Numbered from the stretch's first letter, positions 22,651-35,236 are shown. The stretch: DNA of 64,000 nt from Onchidella celtica (GCA_963931925.1 OZ007570.1:71828421-71892420); one strand, 5' to 3'. Numbers and translations are program-made. The notes: generated from the letters alone by a model not told the origin.

Positions 22651-23421
22651 CATAAATCAAAAATGGCCGCCACAAAAAACATTGAAAACCATAACATATT
22701 ATATTTTTCAATCCAAAAAGGCTACAAATATAATTTTGGTATTCTTAGCATGGTTTTCGATGGTGGAGAATTCAATGCAATGGAAAGAATTGCCATAAAA
22801 TCATAAATGTTTTTATTAAAAATTCAAATAACAACCTGATAACCCCAAACTGACTGTCGTATAAAATAAAATAAGTAATAAAAAAAAAAATATTATATAT
22901 AACTTAATGTTTCAGAAATACATGTAATTAAATGTTAGTGTGCTGAAAAGAATAAAATGTAGTAATCATAAATAACACCAAATTAAATTGGAATTTACAT
23001 AAATCAAAGTGCGCCTGGCATATGACTCATAAAATTAAAAATGCATAGGGTATAATCAGCATCTTCTTTTGTATCGCAACTCGTACAATGAATGAAAGAA
23101 ATAATAGCTCATGGTATTCAAATATCTACTTTGCACAAACTGAAAATATTGTAATAACAGTGGAACGACATGATAAAACTGCAAGAGATGCAACTGGAAG
23201 GCATATAGTAGAACAAAAAATAATGCTATAAACTAAAGTACACTGATAGTCTTTAACTATTAGGTGACGTTAGTTTATGTCAGCAGAACAGTCTGTGGCC
23301 ACTAAGACATGTGTAGTAATTACTCACTTAAGAATTATGCATTAAATATTCTATTGATTATTCTTGTTTTACACAGCTGTGTCTTCAATAATACATAATT
23401 TGCTATGTACGATTTACTTGA

Positions 23422-26400
23422 CTGGATTGTAACACGTTCCTCGACAAGCACACAATGTGCTGTATTTTATCTTGGCTGCACAACATTTACAAGGTGGTTT
23501 GCAAATCTTCTTGCAATGGCAAGTTGTCACGAGCAGAGTTAGGGTCTTGGGGAGCATTCGACTGCACGAGAGGCAGCTAACTCACTCGGACACAACCACA
23601 CAAGAAAAGTATTAAATAACTAGATCGTATTTATCTATGTCAGGCCGGTCAGGCCATATTTTACATAAATAATAACAAAACAAAAGACAATAGAGGTATA
23701 TATTCAAACCAAAAATTCTAATTACTAACTTAACCTATGATATTCATGTAACTATGTTTCCTTATTGGAAGTACTGCAATCAATAGCAAATAGGTATATT
23801 ATACGAAACTAGATATCAATCTAAAGTGACAGTGGAGTCGCCACTGGCCAGTCGCCAGGCAAACTCTCCATAAATCATATGGGCTTGAATGTTAGGAGAG
23901 CCCAATACGTTCAAAACCTACAGAAGCACACTTCGGCTTGTAGGTAATTAAGCAGTTGCAAAAGACTATATATATATATGCACAATCACTATTCAATTCA
24001 TCAACAATGTGCTATATTATTTCAATCATACTATGGAGATAGATCTATAATACAGGCCACTCGTTCGTCGAGTGCCAGCTGGGGTTTCCTTAGACTTCCT
24101 ATGAGGCTGTGGTTCTCTTTCTATCTCCGAACGTCTATTATGCTTAAACAAATAGGATATGTTACCGTTGGTCACGCCTACTGGTAGGCGCGAACATCAA
24201 TAGAGCGCAGCGTGGGCTTTTAAAGGTCAGCCCACTCAGACCTTTCTTTCTTGAGCTCAGTCAGTCCGAATAGCAAGGACTTCTAGTCTTCAAATCACAC
24301 AGTTCAGGTACTGGTCAACCGGAGGTACTTCACGGAACGATGCTTGGCTTCTCGTCTGTACTCAATGAATCTGAACGTTACATGATGTTTTATAATTATT
24401 ATCTAACTACCCAGCAGTGCTAGTCCGCTGGACCAATTAGTTCAGCTATCTCATTGGCCGAAACCTCCCACCATTTTAATTGTAGTAATACGTCTGCACT
24501 ATTCTACCAGCCAGTTGACGTGCAAAACTTGTCTAGTCATACTTAACAATGTCAACTATCCCCACCTTGTTTCACCCCTACTCCATTACTTATTAATCAC
24601 GAACATTAAAACCGACAAGCGTGAATCTAACAGTTTAACTTTACATTTATTTACTCACCAACAATAATTCGCGAGGACCGTTCAAGGCCACCAGCCAATT
24701 TCTCATGGCCCTGGTAAAAACAACAACTCACTCTCTGCGTGAGTTTTAATAACACTCGAATCATGACACAAGTAACAAGAATTTGAGTTTTGGAAATCAA
24801 TGGTTTGGTTAACCATAGAGGCTGCCAGCTATTGGTATCACTTTCCTTCATCCCAACCCCATTTTGAAGGATCAGGCATAGCAGGGCAATTGATCAAAGT
24901 TTGTCCCCATATATGACCTGCTTGATATGCAGCCCGAAGAGTGTGTTGCAAGAGAGCACCTTCTGAGGGGGGGGGGGGGGACATGTTTAAAGTCTTTGCC
25001 TTTGTAAATGAAAAGTTCAAGGCGAGTAGCGCTGACAGGTGTGATCTCTGAGGAATTGTCATAGAATCGGACAACAAATGCCTCTATGTAGGACATGATA
25101 TCATTATCAATCCATTGTGGAAATGTTGATAAATGGAGCAGGGCTGGAGTTAGGTCTGGAAATTCTTGCCACACATTCCAAGCTGTTTTCTTCCCTTTGT
25201 CGTACAATGCTGAAGTGGTGTCGCACCCAGTCAGGGAGTGAAATGCTAACAAAGCTCGAGACTTTGCTGGGCCCAGGTGTTGTGCAATAAGGTGAGCAGC
25301 AATGTACTTGTGCGCCTTACGCCCCGCGTGCACTATGTTAAAATTAACCACCCGTTCAATGCAACCAATCTTTCGCGTGGCGTGCAGCACGGTAAACTCT
25401 TTGCCAAGCATGCAAAAATCTGCGTTTGCACGCCGTGCAGCAGGCAAAACGGGATAGTGCGCGCAGTCCCTTACCAGATCCAAAGGAAATCGACAACTCA
25501 TCTAGACAGAAGAGATCTTGAACACATGAGACAACAATAACCACTACATCACTGTCACTGGAACGAATTATGATCCGTTTGAAATTGTGAAGTGTGGCAT
25601 CAGCAACATGGATGAAAATGCAGGCATCTGCTTCTTCGTGTGTACAGGGAACAAGTCCTTGTGATGTTGATCTGACAGGAGAACTGAGCACATTTTCCCC
25701 AAATGTAGAAAATGTTTCTTTGCCTTTTACATATATGTTCTGGAATTGTTCTCCTAATATAGAAAACAACTCTGTTTTGTTTGCATCAGCATGCAAAAAA
25801 GTCTGCCACTTTCCTGGCATTCTGGAAGATAATGTCGCACGTCACCAAACACCTTCACCTCGTCTTTGCCGAGTACCAAACTTCAGGCTGTCAGGTTCGT
25901 ATATGTCCCATACAATATCCAGTCGAGAAACATTTTGAAGGCAAGAAAGAATGTAAGGTACAAAAACATGGTCAGCATATTCCTTGAATGTAGACACAAG
26001 ACCCGGTCTTGATGACTGTACAACAAAAGCTCCATTGAGAATCATAACCTAGGCGGTGGGGGTCGAAGCTGAAAATTCTACCTCTGATTCCAAGCATTTT
26101 ATGATTTCCGATTTGGTTCCTTTGTGCATCTGGTCTGCTGAAGAAAGGCTTTGTGGAAATTCACTATTCTCGTGAAAAAAGATGTCCTCATCAATTTCCG
26201 TTCCTGCATGACCTGAAAGCATCATGAGCACTACTTGAGATCTTTCCTCTTTGAGAGATGCAATGTCAGACTTTTCTTTGCTCTGTGGAAATTTTGTTGA
26301 AAACGGTGGCAATTTGATGGGGGGGGGGGGGGTGGTGAATCTTTGCTGACCATGGAATTGAAGCTTTTTGTATTTGCTGTGAAAAAAATTCATCATACTT

Positions 26401-27066
26401 CTTGCTTCCAGTTTCAGTGATAGCCATCACTGTGCTAACAATATTGTGGCCCATGACTTGAGAAGTTTCTAGTGAGACCAGATCACCCAGATCACCAGTA
26501 TCTTCTAAAAAGGGATTGCCTAATTCAGAAAATGCATTGATCAACGAGTTTGTGTCTTCTTTGAAAGTTTCTTGGAATTTTTTGTACTGCTCATGATGTT
26601 TGTTTTTTAAGGACGGTGGAGTCTGCTCAAATTCTTCTGTTATTCGTGCGAGCTCGGGCCCTGCAATCATAAACCTTCTGGGAGCTTCAGGGTCTTCAGT
26701 GAGTCTAATGACACCACCATCATCTTTTATTGTGCAAATGAGCTACATCAAGAGCGAGACAGGAGAAAAATCGTCTGTCTTCTGCCCAACAAATCTCCCC
26801 TCCACAAACTCTTTGTAGATCTGTGGATGCATTTCCTTCAATGCGCACATGTCTTGCAAGTGAATGGGCAGATTGCGTGCACAATGTATATGGTCTAGAG
26901 CCAAAATCCATGGCATAAGGTATTGAAGACTTTCAAGGTACAAATGAAAATTGGCTGTACGGCTTAAAGTGCAAAAAAAATTGAAATTTTGGGTAAAGCA
27001 GACCTTACAGCCAAATTTTATCCCTTCTAATGAATTCAGCACCCTTTTAAACCTATTTTTTGACAC
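23422..27066 (-). pseudogene. Transposon protein, FEN/PIN-like acidic pattern and Cys-rich tail
   Basis: Minus-strand pieces in several frames. Around 26743-27066 is a helical N-terminal region (MPWILALDHIHCARNLPIHL, HPQIYKEFVEGRFV). At 25842-26045 come VVVQSSRPGLVSTFKEYADH and RLDIVWDIYEPDSLK. At 25356-25820 come PGKWQTFLHADANKTELF, CTHEEADACIFIHVADA and RSSDSDVVVIVV. At 24872-25501 come LGPAKSRALLAFHSLTGCDT and GKKTAWNVWQEFPDLTPAL. Then SKWGWDEGK, WQPLWLTKPL and, beyond the solo LTR, a Cys-rich end (CKKICKPPCKCC, LCACRGTCYNP, stop near 23422). I know this architecture from many uncharacterised invertebrate predictions. The order EEAD...DSD...GCD resembles the acidic sites of FEN1/PIN nucleases (EAE, DxD, GCDY); this is my inference. 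Stops, frame changes and G-runs show decay. Confidence 0.7.
23525..24768 (-). mobile_element. Solo LTR inside the TIR element
   Basis: 1244 bp with TGT...ACA ends, flanked by CAAGT on both sides (23520-23524 and 24769-24773). It is the minus-strand relative of the LTRs at 28964-30174, 31474-32637 and 35237-36400, sharing the same 'ctcacgcagagagtgag' and 'agaccctaactctgctcg' edges. The flanking protein code resumes on both sides, so the LTR landed in the Cys-rich end of the host element's gene. A solo LTR is left by recombination between the two LTRs of a full element. Confidence 0.88.
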
Positions 27067-27154
27067 CTTTTTTGCATTTATGTCATATTTTAACTAGAAG
27101 TTATGCTTCTTTCTAATTGGTGGTACTGCTCCGTGGCGGTCATTTTTAATTTAT

Positions 27155-27294
27155 GAAAATGAGGGCCAAATTATGCAGCCACAACTTGTGTTTTACCCTA
27201 AAATTTCTTAGATTGGTACAGGCTACTTGTGTGCCAAAAGGCACCTTTCTAATCAGAAATGCAGGCATGGCAATGTTGCCTAAGTCAGCCCACT
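27155..27294 (-). repeat. Right terminal inverted repeat
   Basis: Inverse of 22509-22650. Target copy AAGTT follows at 27295-27299. Confidence 0.7.
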
Positions 27295-27299
27295 AAGTT

Positions 27300-27462
27300 G
27301 CAGAAAGAGGAAAGAGTGGCAGGTAGTATCAAGAGAGAAGGGAGAGAAGCATTTTTTGTGTATCACTGTCCTCTTCTGGGTTTAGATCCCTTTATGTGCC
27401 AAATATTCAAGCCACTAGTTGACTACATTCCTCATGAGCCTGGTTTAAATGTGAAACTGGTA
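27300..27462 (+). other. Exon-like open stretch
   Basis: Plus strand immediately right of the TIR element: LQKEERVAGSIKREGREAFF, then VYHCPLLGLDPFMCQIFKPL and VDYIPHEPGLNVKL, ending at 'gtgaaactg|gtaaggcag', a good donor. Amino-acid composition looks protein-like. No family is recognised and no acceptor can be fixed because the transposon edge cuts the left side. Could be chance. Confidence 0.25.
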
Positions 27463-28958
27463 AGGCAGTTTTTTCCACACACACCCCCCCCTCACCCGTC
27501 CCCCAACCCCCCTCCATATGAATATTTTCTGTTATTGACCGTCTGTTTTTATTTGACTTATCATTAATTTGTCCATAGAGGAGGTCCGACACTAGATCTC
27601 TATATGGATCTCTTCTGTTCACTGATCACTGGTACCGGCGTCCACTTTCGTTTTAGGTCACAGCTCAGGATGGCATGCTACACGACCATCGTTGTATTTT
27701 TTTTTCAAAGCCCCCCCCCCCCCGGCCCCCACTTTTTTTTTTTTTAGTCTTTTATTCCACTGTGGTAGGTGTATCTATCTTTTTTTGTAAAATCGTCTGC
27801 CAGGGTGGTGTCCAAGATATTTTAAGTGACCATAGATAATGTTTAAAGGCGTTCGGTGCGCGGACAAAACTAAGTAACTGACTAACCAACCCACTGGTCC
27901 ATCCAAGATATAAGTAAGTAAGTATGTAAGTAAGTACGTACGTAGGTAAGTAAGTAGATATGTAAATAAATACGTAGGTAATTACGTAAGTAAGTAACAA
28001 TTAGGAGTGGATATTACAAAACGTATTATATTCATGGGTGTGTGACAGTGTAATAATCTCAACCTCAGAAACTTCTACATCCACCACCATCATCATCGCC
28101 ACGCAGCTGGCATTCAATGTATTTTGTCTACATATCAGACAATAATTAGTCACCCTTCCGAGATACACAATGAAACAAAATGAAATGATTCTATAATATA
28201 TATCTTTATAAAGAGGCAGACGAACGTTTTTGTCCTCAACACCCAACAATTCCCCTCAACAACACATTATTTTTAGGTGTATGCCATTATTTGTACTAAT
28301 GTCCCATACAATGTCATTTTATGTAACACGCCTGATATTGAGTTGTGATTTGTTTATGTAATGATGGATTGGATGTGTGTACAATGTATGTGCTGTTCAA
28401 AGCCCCGTGACAGTGAATTTCCCTCATGGAATAATGAAATGATTCTCATTATTTGATCTGATCTTGTATGTACTAACATTAAAACTTGATGGTCCGTAAG
28501 GGAATGTGACTGTTGCAGACCGACACTGATATCAGGATTATGTCAGCAAGAAGCCAGCATTGTCTTTTCTGGTAGAAGAATCCTCATTGTAATAATAGGC
28601 AGGTGCAGCTCGCAACTTTAGGCTCTCGTGATATGTACACGTTGTTTATTATTAAAAATAACAATCATAGAAGCCGCACCTCGCGTGTATGTTCCTGTGT
28701 TCTAATTTTATCCTCTAACACGTCGAATAGTTCGAATCAGTTGGCAAGAAATGTTCACGCCAAGGGTCATGTGCTTATAAAAAAAGGGAATTTAGGCCAG
28801 CAGTCAAGACACAAAGCAAACTAAAAACAAAACCAATTAAAAAAAAAAAAAACTTCCGTGGGCCCTGCACATTATTTGAAACTTACATGAATAATTTGCT
28901 TACTGTAGGGGGCCTAATAAAAACGCCTTTTGAGTTCAAAGGTGGAGAATTTGTGAAT
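27463..28958. other. Unassigned, with C-run and GTAA-type microsatellite
   Basis: Contains a C run near 27711-27724, poly-T near 27732, and an imperfect tetranucleotide run ('taagtaagtatgtaag') at about 27908-27998. No gene is seen to the LTR element at 28964. Confidence 0.5.
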
Positions 28959-28963
28959 TATGT

Positions 28964-30174
28964 TGTCATGATTCGGATGTTGTTAAAACTCACGCAGAGA
29001 GTGAGTTGTTGTTGTTTTACCAGGGCCATGAGAAATTGGCTGGTGGCCTTGAACGGTCCTCGCCAAATTATAGTTGGTGAGTAAATAAATGTAAAGTTAA
29101 ACGATTAGATTCACGCTTGTGGGTTTTAATGTTCGTGATTAATAAGTAATGGAGTAGGGGTGAAACAAGGTGGGGATAGTTGACATTGTTAAGTATGACT
29201 AGACAAGTTTTTGCACGTTAACTGGCTGGTAGAATAGTGCAGACGTATTACTACAATTAAAATGGTGGGAGGTTTCGACCTATGAGATAGCTGAACTAAT
29301 TGGGCCAGCGGACTAGCACGCTGGGTAGTTAGATAGTATAAGACATCGTGTAACGTTCAGATTTGGTGAATACAGGCGAGCAGAAGCATCGTGTCGTGAA
29401 GTATCTCCGGTCGACCAGTACCTGAACTGTGTGCTTTGAAGACAAGAAGTCCTTGCTAACGGACTGACTGAGCTCTAGAGAGAAAGGTCTGAGTGGGCTG
29501 ACCTTTGAAAGCCCACGCTGCGCTATATTGATGTTCGCGCCTACCAATGGTAATATATCTTATTTATTCAAGCATAATAGAGATCGGAGATAGAGAGAGA
29601 ACTACAGCCTCATAGGAAGACTAAGGAAACCCCAGCTGGCACTCGACCACGAGTGTCCTGTATCATAGATCTATTGCCATAGTATGATTGGAATAATATA
29701 GCACATTGTTGATGAATTGAATAGTGATTGTGCATAAAATATAGTCTTTTGGCAACTGCTTAAATTACCTACAAGCCGAAGAGTGCTTCTGTAGGCTTTG
29801 AACGTACTGGGCTCTCCTAACATTTAAGCCCATGAGAGTTTGCCTGGCGACTGGCCAGTGGCGACTCAACTGTCACTTTAAATTGATATCTAGTTTCGTA
29901 TAATATACCTATTTGCTTTTGATTGCAGTACCTCCATAGTTACATGAATATCATAGGTTAAGTTATTAATTAGATTTTTTTTTGGTTTGAATATAATTAT
30001 ACCTCTATTGTCTTTTGCTTTGTTATTAATATTTATGTAAACTATGGCCTGACCGGCCTGACATATATACGTTCTAGTTATTTAATACTTTTCTTGTGTG
30101 GTTGTGTCCGAGTGTGAGTTAGCTGCCTCTCGTGCAGTCGTAACATCCCCAAGACCCTAACTCTGCTCGTGACA
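28964..30174 (+). repeat. Three-LTR element, LTR 1
   Basis: 1211 bp. It differs from LTR 2 and 3 by small length changes and carries a segment near 29980-30060 ('atggcctgaccggcctgac') that the other two lack but the solo LTR at 23525 has, so it is the most divergent of the three. Confidence 0.88.
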
Positions 30175-30228
30175 TCTGGAGGGGACCCCACTGACATCTG
30201 AAGAGGACCCGTCACCCTCTGACATCTA

Positions 30229-30345
30229 GAGGACACTGCAGGGTCGCGTTTTGAGATATTTTGCAGTGGTAACAGAGGACACTGCGTGGTCGCGTTTTGA
30301 GAGTTCTTTACAATGGTAACAGAGGACACTGCGTGGTCGCGTTTT
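30229..30345 (+). repeat. ~44-bp tandem repeat, short array
   Basis: Unit 'tttgcagtggtaacagagga' plus 'cactgcgtggtcgcgttttgaga'. About two to three copies here, four to five at 33945-34130 in the second internal segment. Confidence 0.75.
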
Positions 30346-31473
30346 AAGAAGTTTTGGAGAAGTGTGGAGTTGTTTTTTTATACAGCCGATTATGACTATG
30401 ATTTTCCGCGTTTCGTGGACCATCTAACGTAATACTATATATGACAAGTAAGAATAACCGATTATGATTGTGACTATCCATGTGGCCAGTGGATGAGTTA
30501 CTTAAGAACATACCCGATATGGATATTGAATTGAACCGATTATGACTATATTACCGAGATGACTGTGACACTTGACGTGTGCATGGCTTGCGTACGGAAA
30601 CGGCGCATTAAATTAACTGCCATCGCCTCGTGGCATCTCATCTATACCGGATTGGATGTTGGAAAGATTTAATTGTAATGTTATTTGATATCTAGATTAT
30701 TGTTAAATGCGAGAAGCGCTATATAATTCTTAACTCAAGACGAGGGCTACGCGGATTTTAAACGAGAGCATCAGACTAAATTATCTTACGGACGCTTCTG
30801 TTAGTGTTAATTAGGCTTAACTATGCCGAAATTTGTAGTTGTGATAGACCAGAATTTTTGTTCTCCTATTTAGGTCTGTCATATGTATTGGCGTTGGATG
30901 GGATTGACACCTCATTCAGAGACCGAGGGATGGTATCACATATTGTTCACCCACTGTGAACACTTTTCACCTACCCCTGTGCTTTCCTTTGTTCCAACAG
31001 CTATTTTACTGACGTCGACCCGTATTTTGGCCACACCAGACGTTGTTGCCCAGGGTCGAGGACGAGAAGTCATGGCAGACCAGGAGTCCAGATCCACTAA
31101 TGCCATCGATGCTAATATAGTTATCTTTTCTTGAGTATTATTCATTGTATGTATGCATTCCTGATGACATTCGCACAGGATCAGTGTTGTACTCTAAAAT
31201 TTTAGAGTTATGATTGTTAATGTCTAAGTATTTAGAGGTAAGATTTAATCCTCAGAGATATACTTCTGGACGGAGCCTTAAGATTTTCATGAAGTTTTGT
31301 CCATCAATGATACCCGTCCTGTAGGTTTTTTTTTCAACTTTAGTACTAGTCTTAGTTATTACCTAGTATTCTTAGTTAAGTTAACCTTTCGAGCAATTTC
31401 TCGACTCATGCCTTCCCCTTACAATAATAATTTATATCGTTAAAATTGCAAATTTTAACTGGGGTGGGGGATG

Positions 31474-32637
31474 TGTCATGATTCGGATGTTGTTAAAACT
31501 CACGCAGAGAGTGAGTTGTTGTTGTTTTACCAGGGCCATGAAAAATTGGCTGGTGGCCTTGAACGGTCCTCGCCAAATTATAGTTGGTGAGTAAATAAAT
31601 GTAAAGTTAAACGGTTAGATTCACGCTTGTCGGTTTTAATGTTCGTGATTAATAAGTAATGGAGTAGGGGTGAAACAAGGTGGGGACAGTTGACATTGTT
31701 AAGTATGACTAGACAAGTTTTGGCACGTTAACTGGCTGGTAGAATAGTGCAGACGTATTACTACAATTAAAATGGTGGGAGGTTTCGACCTATGAGATAG
31801 CTGAACTAATTGGGCCAGCGGACTAGCACGCTGGGTAGTTAGATAGTATATAACATCGTGTAACGTTTAGATTAGGTGAATACAGGCGAGCAGAAGCATC
31901 GTGTCGTGAAGTATCTCCGGTCGACCAGTACCTGAACTGTGTGCTTTGAAGACAAGAAGTCCTTGCTAACGGATTGACTGAGCTCTAGAAAGAAAGGTCT
32001 GAGTGGGCTGACCTTTGAAAGCCCACGCTGCGCTATTTTGATGTTCGCGCCTACCAGTAGGCGTGAGCAATGGTAATATATTTTATTTGTTCAAGCATAA
32101 TTAGAGATCGGAGATAGAGAGAGAACTACAGCCTCATAGGAAGACTAAGGAAACCCCAGCTGGCACTCGACCACGAGTGTCCTGTATCATAGATCTATTG
32201 CCATAGTATGATTGGAATAATATAGCACATTGTTGATGAATTGAATAGTGATTGTGCATAAAATATAGTCTTTTGGCAACTGCTTAAATTACCTACAAGC
32301 CGAAGAGTGCTTCTGTAGGCTTTGAACGTACTGGGCTCTCCTAACATTTAAGCCCATATGATTTATGGAGAGTTTGCCTGGCGACTGGCCAGTGGCGACT
32401 CAACTGTCACTTTAAATTGATATCTAGTTTCGTATAATATACCTATTTGCTATTGATTGCAATACCTCCATAGTTACATGAATATCATTGGTTAAGTTAT
32501 TAATTAGAGTTTTTTTTGGGTTGACATATATACGCTCTAGTTATTTAATACTTTTCTTGTGTGGTTGTGTCCGAGTGTGAGTTAGCTGCCTCTCGTGCAG
32601 TCGTAACATCCCCAAGACCCTAACTCTGCTCGTGACA
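31474..32637 (+). repeat. Three-LTR element, LTR 2 (central)
   Basis: 1164 bp, almost identical to LTR 3. Preceded by the polypurine tract and followed by the primer-like region, so it serves as 3' LTR of one unit and 5' LTR of the next. Confidence 0.88.
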
Positions 32638-35236
32638 TCTGGAGGGGACCCCACTGACATCTGAAGAGGACCCGTCACCCTGTGACATCTAGAGGACACT
32701 ACTATCATTTGATGAGGACCCCGTAAACAGCTGCAGGTCTACCACTCTAGACTCCACTGTTATTTATGTAATTTTTGTAGTTTATAGTTTTGTATACTGC
32801 TGATTTTTTGTTTTTCTCCCCCACATGTCTGGCATGTCCTCTCGTCATTGATCCTGGGACCACTACGAGGGACTGACAGCTAGCATCAGGAAAAGACAAG
32901 ACCAGCGCTGTGGACCAAAGGAAAGAGCCACTCCATTTTGCCCAGTTAAGTGAACCATCTGTATTTTTCTTCGTTTGAGGGGTTCGTCGTTCCAACTCCC
33001 CTACTTTTGACAGGCATTATTTTTTCTTTTGTGTTAGATTAGATAGGCGGGTGGTTGGAAGGGATCGAGACTCAGCATACCTCTTTTTGCCAGACTAGCA
33101 GATCTAGATGGCGTTTAAAACGGATGGGAGATACGCTTTGCCTTGAATAGTTCTGTAGGGACCTGTTTTTCGTATAGATTGTTAGCGTTCTATCTTCCTC
33201 GTATTTTAGGAAGACGTCTCTCCTGTTCTTTTTCTTACCTTTTTGTAGATAGTTTCAGGTTAGTCGGGTCTGTTGTCGTTCGTGATTTCTGTTAGTCTAG
33301 CGTCTTATTGTAATTTATCATTCGTTCTGTTAGTCTTGCGTCTTGTTTGTAATGTATTACCTTTTTATATATTCGTTATATAGTATTTATCTTTCTTGGT
33401 TACACTTATTTTTTTATTTTTTTTGATTACATACTTCCATTGATTCACGTGTTTTGACACGTTGAGCGGTTTTTAGAGGTAACTTGGCTTGGTGACAGGG
33501 AAAAGTTTTTAAGAATTAACCCTCCTGTGCTGTGGAGTGACAACACTGTTTAAGTGACAACTATTATTGAATTGTTGGAATCCATGCAGTGAGTACACTG
33601 CCAGTTCTTGCTAATTATTAATTTATACCGATCTCGTCTTTAAATTGACGGGCTCCCGAGAGGACAGTATTAGACTGTTCAAGGAGGTGACCTTTTTTTT
33701 GTGTAGTGATGAGTAGTGAGTATTGGTTTTATTGTCGGCTGGTGCCGCCGCCCGAAGGAGCAATAAATTGTCTCAGGGGAAGAGTCTGTATCAGTGTCGA
33801 GGTGATATCAATATAAGAGCTATGTGAATTATATATATTGAGGATACTTTTTTTTTAGTCGTCTGCGTATGACGTCGACCCGAGGAGAGCAACAATGAGA
33901 TTGCCTCGTGGGATGGATGATATTGGTATTTTTCGATTATTTGAGAGATGTTTGGCAGTGGTAACGTAGTACACTGCGTATTCGTGTTTTGAGAGATATT
34001 TTGCAGTGGTAACAGAGGACACTGCGTGTTCGCGTTTTGAGATATTTTGCAGTGGTAACAGAGGACACTGCGTGGTCGCGTTTTGAGATATTTTGCAGTG
34101 GTAACAGAGGACACTGCGTGGTCGCGTTTTAAGAAGTTTTGGAGAAGTGTGGAGTTGTTTTTTATACAACCGATTATGTCTATGGTTTTCCGCGTTTCGT
34201 GGACCATCTAACGTAATACCGATTATGATTGTGACTATCCATGTGGCCAGTGGATGAGTTACCTAAGAACATACCCGATATGAATATTGAATTGAACCGA
34301 TTATGACTATATTACCGAGATGACTGTGACACTTGACGTGTGCATGGCTTGCGTACGGAAACTGCGCATTAAATTAACTGCTATCGCCTCGTGGCATCTC
34401 ATCTATACCGGATTGGATGTTGGAAAGATTTAATTGTAATGTTATTTGAGATCTAGATTAGTGTTAAATGCGAGAAGCGCTAGGTAATTCTTAAATCAAA
34501 AGAAGCGCTACATGAAATTTGAACGAGAACATCAGATTAATTTATCTTAAGGACGCTTCTGTTAGTGTTAATTAAGCTTAACTATGCCGAAATTTGTAGT
34601 TGTGATAGACCAGAATTTTTGTTCTCCTATTTAGGTCTGTCATATGTATTGGCGTTGGATGGGATTGACACCTCATTCAGAGACCGAGGGATGGTATCAC
34701 ATATTGTTCACCCATTGTGAACACTTTTCACCTACCCCTGTGCTTTCCTTTGATCCAACAGCTATTTTACTGACGTCGACCCGTATTTTGGCCACACTAG
34801 ACGTTGTTGCCCAGGGTCGAGGACGAGAGGTCATGGCAGACCAGGAGTCCAGATCCACTAATGCCATCGATGCTACTATAGTTATCTTTTCTTGAGTATT
34901 ATTCATTGTATGTATGCATTCCTGATGACATTCGCACAGGATCAGTGTTGTACTCTAAAATTTTAGAGTTATGATTGTTAATGTCTACGTATTTAGAGGT
35001 AAGATTTAATCCTCAGAGAGATATACACTTTTGGACGGAGCCTTAAGATTTTCATGAAGTTTTGTCCATCAATGATACCCGTCCTGTAGGTTTTTTTCAA
35101 CTTTAGTACTAGTCTTAGTTATTACCTAGTATTCTTAGTTAAGTTAACCTTTCGAGCAATTTCTCGACTCATGCCTTCCCCTTACGATAATAATTTATAT
35201 CGTTAAAATTGCAAATTTTAACTGGGGTGGGGGATG
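32638..35236 (+). other. Three-LTR element, long internal segment
   Basis: About 2.6 kb. The right half (from about 33945) matches the first internal segment (30229-31473). The left half (32740-33940) is unique to this unit. It is non-coding apart from the shared 83-codon frame. The 44-bp array is expanded. Confidence 0.8.

Larger units (their letters stand above)
22509..27294 (-). mobile_element. TIR element coding an unassigned widespread protein
   Basis: The two edges are inverted repeats of about 130 bp. The left begins AGTGGACTGAC and the right, reversed, begins AGTGGGCTGAC. Both then share 'CACAAGTTGTGGCTGCAT' and 'GGCCGCCAC'/'GACCGCCAC'. Both edges are flanked by AAGTT (22504-22508 and 27295-27299), a 5-bp target duplication. 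Minus-strand pieces of one long protein fill the inside. A 1244-bp solo LTR (23525-24768) is inserted, so the original was about 3.5 kb. The superfamily could not be named from the protein. TIRs plus a target duplication indicate a cut-and-paste-like DNA element, now inactive. Confidence 0.7.
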
